Origin: Haliea sp040221975
GTDB lineage: Bacteria > Pseudomonadota > Gammaproteobacteria > Pseudomonadales > Halieaceae
DNA: 64,000 bases
Direction: 5' to 3'
Assembly (NCBI GenBank): GCA_040221975.1
Contig: JAVJWR010000006.1
Coordinates: forward strand, 1 to 64,000
Below the pieces are notes generated by a model that saw nothing but the letters and a program-made list of their open reading frames with translations, did no database searches and had not been told where the DNA came from. The translations under genes and the position numbers were made by a program. Each line of letters starts with the position of its first letter. Positions within the stretch are counted from its first letter, which is position 1. Positions 15,047 through 25,369 of this stretch are shown in pieces.

Positions 15047-15436
15047 ATGCGTCACCGTCACAGCGGACGTCAGTTGAACCGGAATGCCTCCCACCGCAAG
15101 GCCATGTTTCGGAACATGACCGTGTCTCTGGTAGAGCACGAGTTGATCAAGACCACCCTGCCCAAGGCCAAGGAGCTGCGCAGCTACGCCGAGCCCCTGA
15201 TAACCCTGGCCAAGAGCGACAGCGTCGCCAACCGGCGCCTGGCGTTCGACCGCATGCGCGACAAGGCAGCCGTTGGCAAGCTCTTCTCCGAGCTGGGTCC
15301 GCGCTACCAGGCCCGCCCCGGCGGCTACATCCGCATCCTCAAGTGCGGCTTCCGCTCCGGCGACCAGGCTCCCATGGCCTACGTCGAGCTGGTTGATCGT
15401 CCGCTGGAAGATGACGCGGATTCCGACGAGTCGTAA
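15047..15436 (+). CDS. rplQ: 50S ribosomal protein L17
   Basis: A 129-residue L17 (MRHRHSGRQLNRNASHRKAM), the last gene of the ribosomal supercluster. L17 lies on the solvent side of the 50S subunit near the exit tunnel. The protein ends in an acidic tail, DDADSDES. The codons of its last residues and stop form one arm and the centre of a perfect inverted repeat, followed 20 nt later by a rho-independent terminator. Confidence 0.98.
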   Translation: MRHRHSGRQLNRNASHRKAMFRNMTVSLVEHELIKTTLPKAKELRSYAEPLITLAKSDSVANRRLAFDRMRDKAAVGKLFSELGPRYQARPGGYIRILKCGFRSGDQAPMAYVELVDRPLEDDADSDES

Positions 15437-15446
15437 CGACTCGTCG
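15424..15446 (+). repeat. Perfect 10-bp inverted repeat centred on the rplQ stop codon
   Basis: CGACGAGTCG (15424-15433), then the TAA stop, then CGACTCGTCG (15437-15446). The hairpin would form in mRNA across the end of rplQ, just upstream of the terminator. Confidence 0.85.
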
Positions 15447-15455
15447 TTGTGAAGA

Positions 15456-15479
15456 AGCCGGGCCAGTCCCGGCTTTTTT
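15456..15479 (+). terminator. Terminator of the ribosomal supercluster
   Basis: A perfect 7-bp stem AGCCGGG / CCCGGCT with a CCAGT loop is followed by six T residues, directly after rplQ. Confidence 0.92.
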
Positions 15480-15488
15480 GTGCCCGGT

Positions 15489-15586
15489 GCCCCGTGTTCG
15501 GGGCCCAGTCGCCGCCCGCAGGTACTCTCGGGGGCTGCCCGGACCGTTGACGGCATGGATGCCGTCACCGAGCCCCCATGGATGGG
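15489..15586. repeat. Cluster of intergenic palindromes with paired CATGGATG cores
   Basis: The gap between rplQ and uvrA holds no gene. It contains a GCCCCG-TGTT-CGGGGC hairpin (15489-15504), a perfect palindrome GACGGCAT-GG-ATGCCGTC (15549-15566) and a second, CCCAT-GG-ATGGG (15575-15586). The two GG-centred palindromes share the core CATGGATG and sit 8 nt apart, like a mobile intergenic palindrome element. No other copy of this pair is in the window. Confidence 0.65.
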
Positions 15587-15658
15587 TTCACGGCGTGTCC
15601 GGCCGGCCCCCAACAGCCACGCACGGGGCTCGGGCCGAAGCGCTACCCATCCAACAAC

Positions 15659-18553
<2,895 letters not shown>

Positions 18554-18588
18554 GAGTCTCCGGTCAGGGCCTGCCAGTCGAACCTGAC

Positions 18589-18618
18589 AGTATAGGGGGT
18601 CGGTTCATGTTGAAGCAA
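18589..18618 (-). promoter_or_regulatory. Candidate uvrA promoter
   Basis: On the minus strand, TTGCTT (18613-18618) and TATACT (18589-18594) are 18 bp apart, 36 bp before the uvrA start. I looked for an SOS (LexA) box here and saw no convincing CTG-N10-CAG site. Confidence 0.55.
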
Positions 18619-18728
18619 AATATACCGGGTTCTACGCAGGCCCGGGAGCGGCGGATGCCACCGGGGCAGGGAAGCTGTTAACATTAGGGTTTTTGCGAAG
18701 CTGCCGGCCTGTGATTACCGAACACCCC

Positions 18729-19925
18729 ATGACTGCCCTGGAACGTCGCTCCGTGACGTCCCTCGCTCTGCTGTACAACTTTCGCATGTTGGGGCTGTTC
18801 ATGGTCCTGCCGCTGCTGGCGCTGTATGCAATCGATTTCGAGGGCGCGACCCCGACCCTGATCGGCATTGCTCTCGGCGCCTACGGCCTGACCCAGGCCT
18901 GTCTGCAGATTCCATTTGGCTGGTTATCCGACCGGGTCGGGCGCAAGCCGGTGATCATCGGCGGGCTGCTCATTTTTGCCTTCGGCAGCATTGTCGCAGC
19001 GCTGGCAGACAGCATCGACGGGATCATCCTGGGGCGCGCCCTGCAGGGCGCCGGTGCCATTGCCAGCAGCGTGATGGCCCTGGTGGCGGACCTCACCCGG
19101 CCGGAGCAGCGTACCAAGGCGATGGCGATTGTCGGTGCCAGTATCGGCCTGGCGTTCGCCCTGGCGCTGGTTCTGGGACCGCTGGTGGCGGGGTTTGGCG
19201 GCCTCGAGGCGGTCTTCGGCTTCACCGCTTTCCTCGCCCTTTGCGGTATTGCCATCGTCACCTGGCAGATACCGGACCCGCCGCGGACCGGTACAATTCA
19301 TGCTGAAGTCGGCGCCCGACCAGGCCTGATGGGGCTCAGTCTGCGCAATCCCACCCTGCTGCGGCTGGACGCGGGAATATTCACCCTGCATTTTGTCCTC
19401 ATGGCCAGCTTCCAGGTGGTCCCCGGGGTTCTGGAAGGGGCCATCGGCGTTGACCGTGAGCAGCACTGGCAGGTGTATCTGCCGGCGGTTTTGCTGTCCG
19501 TGTTGGGGATTCTGCCGCTGATGCGTCTGGCGGAGAAGGGCGGCCGCCCCCACCTCGTATTCCTCGGCAGTATTGGCCTGCTGTTTCTGTCGCTGGCGCT
19601 GCTGGGTCTGGTGCGGGAGCCCTGGCTGTTCTATGCCGCCCTGTGGCTGTTTTTCGTAGGTTTCAACTACATGGAGGCGGTATTGCCCTCCATGGTCAGC
19701 AAGGCGGTAGACCCGGGCGGCAAGGGCACCGCCCTGGGTATATTCTCCACCGCCCAGTTCCTGGGAATCTTCGCGGGCGGAGCCGCCGGGGGCTGGGTTC
19801 TGGAGCAGTATGGCGTGACCGGGATGACGGAACTCTGCCTGGGGCTCATTGCGCTCTGGTTCCTGGTCGCCCTGCCGGTGCCGCGCACAGTGCCGGCGGC
19901 GGTCGGCGGGGTGTCCTCGCCCTGA
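18729..19925 (+). CDS. MFS transporter (YajR-like drug/proton family)
   Basis: About 398 residues with twelve predicted membrane helices. The MFS loop signature GWLSDRVGRKPVII follows helix 2 (about residues 62-75), and motif C-like glycines occur in helix 5 (GLAFALALVLGPLVAG). It resembles the MFS gene located between uvrA and ssb in Pseudomonas, related to YajR but without YajR's C-terminal cytoplasmic domain. The substrate is unknown. The start is uncertain: ATG at 18729 is used; GTG at 18711 would add six residues, and neither has a good ribosome site. Its stop overlaps the most likely start of the next gene. Confidence 0.85.
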   Translation: MTALERRSVTSLALLYNFRMLGLFMVLPLLALYAIDFEGATPTLIGIALGAYGLTQACLQIPFGWLSDRVGRKPVIIGGLLIFAFGSIVAALADSIDGIILGRALQGAGAIASSVMALVADLTRPEQRTKAMAIVGASIGLAFALALVLGPLVAGFGGLEAVFGFTAFLALCGIAIVTWQIPDPPRTGTIHAEVGARPGLMGLSLRNPTLLRLDAGIFTLHFVLMASFQVVPGVLEGAIGVDREQHWQVYLPAVLLSVLGILPLMRLAEKGGRPHLVFLGSIGLLFLSLALLGLVREPWLFYAALWLFFVGFNYMEAVLPSMVSKAVDPGGKGTALGIFSTAQFLGIFAGGAAGGWVLEQYGVTGMTELCLGLIALWFLVALPVPRTVPAAVGGVSSP

Positions 19926-21337
19926 CCTTCTCGCCTGCTTTTCCCGAGGTCAGTCTCTGGCACGACAGCGCCGGCCGGCCTGCCCCTCTTCCCGCATTGA
20001 CGGGCGAGCAGCAGTGCGATGTGGCAATAATCGGCGGTGGCTACAGCGGCCTGTGGACTGCCTATTACCTGAAAACCCTGGCGCCCGATTGCGCGGTCTG
20101 CATCCTTGAGGCGGAACACTGCGGCTTCGGTGCTTCCGGCCGCAACGGTGGCTGGATGATGGCAGCACTGCAGGGCGAGCAGCGCTTTCATCATGACCAG
20201 TGGGGCGGGGATGGCGCCGAGGTGCGTCAGACAATCCTCGATATCCTGCCTGAAGTGGAGCGCGTGCTCGCTCGGGAGCGGCTGGAATGCGACTATCAGC
20301 GGGGTGGCGGGCTGTTCGCCGCGGCCCGCTATCCCGAACAGCTGGAGTGGCAGCGGCAGCATTTGGCAGCACTGTACTCCCTGGGCTACGACGAGGCGGA
20401 TTACCGCTGGCTGGATAGCGCCGAACTCGGTGCACGACTGCGTGTGGCCCAGCCGCTGGGTGCCATCTATACCCCCCATGTCGCCCGCATCCAGCCGGCG
20501 ATGCTGGCTTTCGGACTCGCCGCTGCGGTGAGCCGCCTGGGGGTGACAGTCTATGAGCAGACACCCGTGGTCGCCAGCAGTGGCGAGACACTGACCACTC
20601 CCGGTGGCAGCATGAAAGCGCCGGTCAGGGTGCTGGCGGTGGAGGGGTTCAACAGCCGGTTTGGAGATTACCGCAGGCGGGTACTGCCGGTGCAGAGCCG
20701 CATTATAGCGACCGAGCCGCTGACCGCGGGGCAGTGGCAGGAGCTCGGTCTTGCCAGCGGCGAGGTGTTCTCGGATGCCAGCCCGGTTGTCACCTACGGC
20801 CAGCGCAGTGCCGACAACCGGCTGGTGTTCGGCGCCCGCGGCGCCTACCGTTTTGCTGGCCGTCCCCGCAGTTGCTTTACTGGTGACCGGGAGGCGTTCC
20901 TTGAGGTCCGGCGGCTGCTGTTGGCCTGCCTGCCGCAACTGCAGGAGGTCGCGGTGACCCACGCCTGGGGCGGCACCCTGGGTATTCCCCGCTCGGGCAG
21001 CCCCCACGCGGTGCTGGACCCCGTCTCCGGGTTTGCCTGTCTTGGTGGCTACAGCGGCGAGGGTGTCGGCGCGTCGAACCTGCTGGCGCGCAGCCTGGTC
21101 GATCTTATCCTGAATCGCAATAGCCGGCTGAGCCGCATGCCCTGGTGCCGGCGCCTGCCAGTGAGCAGGGCACTCCCGCGCTGGGAGCCGGAACCATTGC
21201 GCTGGCTGGGATTCAGGGCTACCAGTGCAGTGCTGGGTTGGCAGGAGGCGGCCTGTGCCGGTGGCGCACCCCTTTGGCGGCGGCGTTTGCTGGGCCTGGC
21301 CGCCGATCGTCTGAATGGCTTGCGCGACCGGGATTGA
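19922..21337 (+). CDS. FAD-dependent oxidoreductase, DAO family (PuuB/OrdL-like)
   Basis: A 471-residue protein with an N-terminal dinucleotide-binding motif CDVAIIGGGYSGLWTAYYL (from about residue 34) and a GFGASGRNGGW block that binds FAD. It belongs to the D-amino acid oxidase/glycine oxidase superfamily, near gamma-glutamylputrescine oxidase, so oxidation of an amine or amino acid is likely; the substrate is not known. The conserved FPEVSLWHD leader lies upstream of any ATG, GTG or TTG in the frame. The only codon that fits is a CTG at 19922 overlapping the MFS stop (CTGA); a TTG at 19997 would give a shorter protein that loses SLWHD. Translational coupling with the MFS gene is likely. 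Confidence 0.8.
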   Translation: MTFSPAFPEVSLWHDSAGRPAPLPALTGEQQCDVAIIGGGYSGLWTAYYLKTLAPDCAVCILEAEHCGFGASGRNGGWMMAALQGEQRFHHDQWGGDGAEVRQTILDILPEVERVLARERLECDYQRGGGLFAAARYPEQLEWQRQHLAALYSLGYDEADYRWLDSAELGARLRVAQPLGAIYTPHVARIQPAMLAFGLAAAVSRLGVTVYEQTPVVASSGETLTTPGGSMKAPVRVLAVEGFNSRFGDYRRRVLPVQSRIIATEPLTAGQWQELGLASGEVFSDASPVVTYGQRSADNRLVFGARGAYRFAGRPRSCFTGDREAFLEVRRLLLACLPQLQEVAVTHAWGGTLGIPRSGSPHAVLDPVSGFACLGGYSGEGVGASNLLARSLVDLILNRNSRLSRMPWCRRLPVSRALPRWEPEPLRWLGFRATSAVLGWQEAACAGGAPLWRRRLLGLAADRLNGLRDRD

Positions 21338-21378
21338 CGGTTTCTGGCGGTTATTGCTGTCGCATTTGCAGTAGGGGA

Positions 21379-21388
21379 TTGCTATAGT
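21379..21388 (+). promoter_or_regulatory. Candidate extended -10 promoter of ssb
   Basis: TGCTATAGT (TGN followed by TATAGT at 21383-21388) lies about 50 bp before ssb. No good -35 is visible at the right spacing, which is acceptable for an extended -10 promoter. Confidence 0.45.
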
Positions 21389-21436
21389 CGCCGACACTAT
21401 TTCATTCCCTAAACCGTCCATGACAAAGGAGTTGCT

Positions 21437-21940
21437 ATGGCTTCACGGGGCGTAAACAAAGTCATACTGGTCGGTAACCTGGGTGCGGATCCGGAAACCC
21501 GCTACATGCCTTCCGGGGGTGCCGTCACCAACGTCAATCTCGCCACCTCCGAGAGCTGGAAGGACAAGCAGACCGGTCAGCCACAGGAACGCACGGAATG
21601 GCATCGGGTGGTGTTCTTCAACCGCCTGGCCGAGATTGCGGGTGAGTACCTGAAGAAGGGCTCCAAGGTCTATGTCGAGGGGTCCCTGCGTACGCGCAAG
21701 TGGCAGGGGCAGGATGGCCAGGATCGCTACACCACCGAGATCGTTGCCAATGAAATGCAGATGCTGGACAGCCGCAGTGGCGGTCAGCAGGGTGGCAATT
21801 ATCCGCAGGACGACTACAACCAGGGCGGCCAGGGCCAGGGCGGCGCACCCCAGCAACAGCAGCCGGCGGCCTCTGGTCGGCAGACGAGCGCGCCACCTCC
21901 CGGTGATTTCGGCGACTTCGACGACGACATCCCGTTCTGA
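21437..21940 (+). CDS. ssb: Single-stranded DNA-binding protein
   Basis: A 167-residue SSB. The N-terminal OB fold (residues 1-112) begins MASRGVNKVILVGNLGADPETRY. A glycine- and glutamine-rich linker (QQGGNYPQDDYNQGGQGQGG) follows, and the acidic tip DFDDDIPF at the C-terminus is the docking site for RecO, Exo I, PriA and other partners. It coats single-stranded DNA in replication, repair and recombination. AAAGGAG precedes the ATG at 21437. The linkage to uvrA is kept, but two genes intervene. Confidence 0.98.
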   Translation: MASRGVNKVILVGNLGADPETRYMPSGGAVTNVNLATSESWKDKQTGQPQERTEWHRVVFFNRLAEIAGEYLKKGSKVYVEGSLRTRKWQGQDGQDRYTTEIVANEMQMLDSRSGGQQGGNYPQDDYNQGGQGQGGAPQQQQPAASGRQTSAPPPGDFGDFDDDIPF

Positions 21941-21988
21941 TTGCGGGCTCGGCCACCTTGATCTTGGCTCACGACCGGAGACTGTGCC

Positions 21989-22879
21989 TTGCGCGTGTTG
22001 CTGATTGGATCCGACACCCCACTGGGTCTGGCGCTGGTGGATCATTTGCGGCGTTGGGGGCGGCATGAGCTTGAGGTTGTTTCCAGCTCCACATCACGCT
22101 GGAAGAGCGAGCGTCACGCCAAGAAAGTGGTCCGCCGTGTCCGCGCCGACATTGTGGTGGATGCGCGCCTGCAGGGCGCGATAGACAGCGGCGAACTGAT
22201 TACCGAGCTTGACGTCGAGCGCAGCCACTGGCTGGCAAAGGCCTGCCAGCGCAGTAGTGGCAGCTATTTCCTGCTGTCGACGGCGCGCGTATTTGCCGGC
22301 GACGCCGGCCGCGCCTATCGCGAACAGGATGTACCCGACAATACGGAGACGGTGGGGCGGCTGTTGGCTGCGGCCGAGGCTCGCACCCGGGAGACCTGTG
22401 TCCAGCATGTCATTCTGCGGCTAGGGCCGGTGTTTGCTCCCAGTGGCATCAATGTCTTGTCGCACATGCTGGCGCAGCTTGTCGATGGTGGCAAACTGGT
22501 GCTGGACAATCAGTTGCGCGGTTGTCCCGTGGAAGCCGCGGACGCCGCCAGGGTGGTGGCCGGGGTCCTCGACCAGTTGGGCGCGGGCGCGGAGGCCTGG
22601 GGCACCTATCACTACTGCAGCCCGGACCCCACCAACTGCTACGAGTTTGCGGAAGTGCTGCTGGCTTCGGCGTCCCAGTTTTCCGAGTTTTCAGCCAACG
22701 CGGTGCAACTGCAGCCGGTGGGGCAGGACAGCCTGCCACGCAACCGCGCCCTGCAATGTGGCCGTATCCGCGGCACCTTCGCCATCAAGCAGGTGCCCTG
22801 GCGCGGCTTCGTCGCCGATGCCGTGCGTCAGTACTTCTACCAACAGCAACACCAGCAACAAAACCGCAAGGAGGCCTGA
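21989..22879 (+). CDS. SDR/RmlD-like protein with degenerate active site
   Basis: A 296-residue protein of the NAD-dependent epimerase/RmlD fold, with an N-terminal Rossmann strand MRVLLIGSDTPLGLAL. The nucleotide-binding glycines are incomplete: the family GxxGxxG appears as GSDTPLG. The YxxxK catalytic pair expected after the LSTARVFAG strand is replaced by VGRLL (about residues 122-126). It may therefore bind a nucleotide or partner without catalysis, as the regulatory MAT2B branch of this fold does; that is inference. The start is TTG at 21989 with CGGAG 9 nt upstream; a GTG at 21995 is an alternative. The QQQHQQQN tail is unusual. moaB follows after 7 nt. Confidence 0.7.
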   Translation: MRVLLIGSDTPLGLALVDHLRRWGRHELEVVSSSTSRWKSERHAKKVVRRVRADIVVDARLQGAIDSGELITELDVERSHWLAKACQRSSGSYFLLSTARVFAGDAGRAYREQDVPDNTETVGRLLAAAEARTRETCVQHVILRLGPVFAPSGINVLSHMLAQLVDGGKLVLDNQLRGCPVEAADAARVVAGVLDQLGAGAEAWGTYHYCSPDPTNCYEFAEVLLASASQFSEFSANAVQLQPVGQDSLPRNRALQCGRIRGTFAIKQVPWRGFVADAVRQYFYQQQHQQQNRKEA

Positions 22880-22886
22880 ACTGTCC

Positions 22887-23417
22887 ATGTCTGCTCCTGT
22901 TGATGAACCCCAGGTGACGCTCGGCGTTGCTGTGCTGACGGTTTCCGATAGCCGTACTGCTGACACGGACAGTTCCGGTCAGTATTTGGAGGATGCGCTG
23001 CTGGCCGCCGGACACCGCTGCGTCGACCGCCAGATCGTCAGGGACGATATCTACCAGATTCGCGCGGTACTTTCGCGCTGGATTGCGGATGAGTCGGTGG
23101 CAGCGGTGCTGGTCACGGGCGGCACCGGCTTTTCGGGGCGGGATTCCACGCCGGAGGCGGTGACGCCGCTGTTCGACAAATCCATTGACGGTTTTGGCGA
23201 GGTGTTCCGGGCTCTTTCCCTGGCGGAAATAGGTTCCTCCACCGTACAGTCCCGGGCGCTCGGCGGGTTGGCCAATAACACGGTAATTTTTTGCATGCCA
23301 GGCTCTACCGGGGCCTGCCGCACCGCCTGGACCGGAATCATTCGCGACCAGCTCGACAGTCGCCATCGTCCCTGCAATTTTGTCGGTGTGCTGCAGACCC
23401 GGGCCTCGCTGCCGTGA
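22887..23417 (+). CDS. moaB: Molybdenum cofactor biosynthesis protein MoaB
   Basis: A 176-residue protein of the MoaB/MogA/MoeA molybdopterin-binding fold. The motif VLVTGGTGFSGRDSTPEAV (about residues 73-91) and the later PGSTGACRTAW carry the adenylylation-site residues. It takes part in activating molybdopterin for metal insertion. The ATG at 22887 follows AAGGAGG at 22868-22874. The stop overlaps the GTG start of moeA, so the two are likely translated together. Confidence 0.95.
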   Translation: MSAPVDEPQVTLGVAVLTVSDSRTADTDSSGQYLEDALLAAGHRCVDRQIVRDDIYQIRAVLSRWIADESVAAVLVTGGTGFSGRDSTPEAVTPLFDKSIDGFGEVFRALSLAEIGSSTVQSRALGGLANNTVIFCMPGSTGACRTAWTGIIRDQLDSRHRPCNFVGVLQTRASLP

Positions 23418-24616
23418 GCGGGCTACTGCCGGTTTCTGATGCGCTGGCGACGATGCTGGCCCGGGCGCCCGCACCGCCCCCATCGGAGGTGCGCAGCCTG
23501 CTCGCGGCCCGCGGTGCCGTGCTGGCTGGTGATGTCGTCGCCGCGATCGCCGTGCCGCCGGAGGACAACAGCGCGATGGACGGGTATGCGTTGCGCGCTG
23601 CGGAGGCTGGTGGTCCGCTGCCAGTCAGCCAGCGCATTGCCGCCGGTACCGCGGCCGCGCCACTGGCGCCGGGTACGGCGGCGAGGATTTTTACCGGTGC
23701 CACAGTGCCGCCCGGTGCTGACGCGGTAGTAATCCAGGAACAGTGCCGGGAGGTTGACGGCTGTGTGCAGGTCCTGGAGCCGGTCAGTCCCGGCGACAAT
23801 ATCAGGCTTCGGGGGCAGGACATCGCCGAGGGCTCACGGGTATTTGCCGTCGGGCGCCGCCTGCGCGCCCCCGATCTCGGTCTGCTCGCTGCGCTGGGCC
23901 TGGCCGAGGTGCCCGTATATCGCCCCCTCCGGGTCGCGCTGCTGTCTACCGGCAGTGAGCTGGTAGCCCCGGGCAGCGGACCCCTACGCCCCGGCCAGAT
24001 CTACAACGCCAACCGGGTCGCGCTCGGCGCCCAGCTGCAGGCTCTGGGCATGGAGGTAGTGGACTGCGGGATCGTCGCGGACAGTCCGGAGGCAACGGCT
24101 GCGGCGCTCGAGAACGCGGCCGGCAGGGCAGATTGCATTCTCAGTTCCGGCGGGGTTTCCGTGGGCGAGGAAGACCATGTCCGCGAGCAGGTGGAGCGCC
24201 TGGGCTCACTGACACTCTGGCGCCTCGCCATCAAGCCCGGCAAACCGCTGGCATTCGGCGAGGTCCGGGGCGTCCCGTTTATCGGCCTGCCCGGCAATCC
24301 AACCTCCAGTTACGTGACCTTCTGTCTGCTGGCGCGCCCCTTTTTGCTGCGTGCACAGGGCGCGGTCGAGGTGGAGCCCCTGCATTTGTCTGCGCGTGCG
24401 GATTTTGTCCGGGCCCGTCCGGGAAGTCGTCAGGAATACCTGCGGGTGACGCTGGCACCGGGCGCGGACGGCATGCTGGCGACGCCGTTTGCCAACCAGA
24501 GCTCAGGGGTGCTGAGCTCGGTGTGCCAGAGCAATGCCCTGGCAGTGGTGCCGGTGGGTGTTGCGGTGAAGGCCGGTGACTGGCTGGAAGTGGTGCTGCT
24601 GGAGACGCTGGAATGA
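23414..24616 (+). CDS. moeA: Molybdopterin molybdenumtransferase
   Basis: A 400-residue MoeA. Domain order is normal: N-terminal segment with the PPEDNSAMDGYAL motif (about residues 49-61), a TGAxxPxGADAVV block, the MogA-like domain with LSTGSEL and SSGGVSVGEED, and the C-terminal beta-barrel. It inserts molybdate into adenylylated molybdopterin. The start is a GTG at 23414 in a GTGA overlap with the moaB stop. No moaA, moaC or moaE gene is in this window. Confidence 0.96.
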   Translation: MSGLLPVSDALATMLARAPAPPPSEVRSLLAARGAVLAGDVVAAIAVPPEDNSAMDGYALRAAEAGGPLPVSQRIAAGTAAAPLAPGTAARIFTGATVPPGADAVVIQEQCREVDGCVQVLEPVSPGDNIRLRGQDIAEGSRVFAVGRRLRAPDLGLLAALGLAEVPVYRPLRVALLSTGSELVAPGSGPLRPGQIYNANRVALGAQLQALGMEVVDCGIVADSPEATAAALENAAGRADCILSSGGVSVGEEDHVREQVERLGSLTLWRLAIKPGKPLAFGEVRGVPFIGLPGNPTSSYVTFCLLARPFLLRAQGAVEVEPLHLSARADFVRARPGSRQEYLRVTLAPGADGMLATPFANQSSGVLSSVCQSNALAVVPVGVAVKAGDWLEVVLLETLE

Positions 24617-24688
24617 GGAGCGGCACATCAGTTGAGGTTCACTCCGACGGCCCGCAACCTGGCGGGCAGCCCTGGTGGTCGTCGGCTA

Positions 24689-25294
24689 ATGCAGATTGAC
24701 CTGACCGCAACGCCGCTGCGACGGGCAACCATCCGGGACTGGAAACAGCTGGTCGACATAACGGCCGAAGCGTTTTCCGAAGATCCGGTGGGCCGGTGGG
24801 TTTTTGGCTCGCCGCGTGGCATGAAAGTGGCCTTTCAGGTGATGGCGCGCAGTATCTATCTCAAGCATGGAATCTGCCATTTGGCAGGTGATGACGCGGC
24901 GACGATGTGGGCGCGGCATGACACGGATATGTCGCTGTCGTTACCGGGGATGCTGAAGCTTGCAGCTGGGCTGGCTGTGTACGGAAGTCGGGGGGCGGTT
25001 GCGCGGGGGACGCGCGCCGGAGAGCTGATGGCGCAATATCATCCCAGCAGCCCGCACTGGTACCTGTTTGCGATCGGGACGCGGCAGGCGGCGCGCGGCA
25101 CAGGGCTCGGCAAGGCATTACTCGCCCCGGTTCTGTCCGCATGTGACCGCGATCGCATGCCTGTCTATCTGGAGAACTCCAATCCGGCCAATACCAGATT
25201 CTATGCCGCCCACGGATTCGAGCGGATGCAGGTTTTTGCCTGTGGCGAGGGCGGTCCGCCTCTTGAGGCGATGTGGCGTGAGCCGAAGTCGTAA
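24689..25294 (+). CDS. GNAT-family N-acetyltransferase
   Basis: About 201 residues. The acetyl-CoA-binding motif appears as FAIGTRQAARGTGLGKALL (about residues 129-147), followed by the YLENSNPANTRFYAAHGFE block usual in GNAT enzymes that act on small molecules. The acceptor is unknown. The ATG at 24689 is preferred; a TTG at 24632 would add 19 residues that look like low-quality arginine-rich sequence. It is 72 nt after moeA and is separated from convergent fabB by a GC-rich tandem repeat. Confidence 0.8.
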   Translation: MQIDLTATPLRRATIRDWKQLVDITAEAFSEDPVGRWVFGSPRGMKVAFQVMARSIYLKHGICHLAGDDAATMWARHDTDMSLSLPGMLKLAAGLAVYGSRGAVARGTRAGELMAQYHPSSPHWYLFAIGTRQAARGTGLGKALLAPVLSACDRDRMPVYLENSNPANTRFYAAHGFERMQVFACGEGGPPLEAMWREPKS

Positions 25295-25305
25295 AGCCTG
25301 GTCGC

Positions 25306-25369
25306 GCGCCCCTGGGCGGGCCCCCCTGGCCGGGCGCCCCTGGGCGGCCCCCCCTGGCCGGGCGCCCCT
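25306..25369. repeat. 28-bp GC tandem repeat running into the fabB stop codon
   Basis: Two copies of a 28-bp unit (GCGCCCCT, then a GGGCGG-C-tract, then TGGCCGG) at 25306-25333 and 25334-25361, plus the first 8 bp of a third. The third copy ends on the first two bases of the complement of the fabB TAG stop (25368-25370). The core is shared with the tracts at 700 and 1128. Confidence 0.85.

Noticed and set aside
18554..18728. Possible LexA (SOS) box between uvrA and the MFS gene
   Set aside because: E. coli uvrA is SOS-controlled, so I searched for CTG-N10-CAG. Only half-like pieces (CTGTCAGG) were seen, without the second arm.
19667..21421. 584-codon open frame on the minus strand
   Set aside because: It is antisense to the MFS and FAD oxidoreductase genes and shows no domain of its own.
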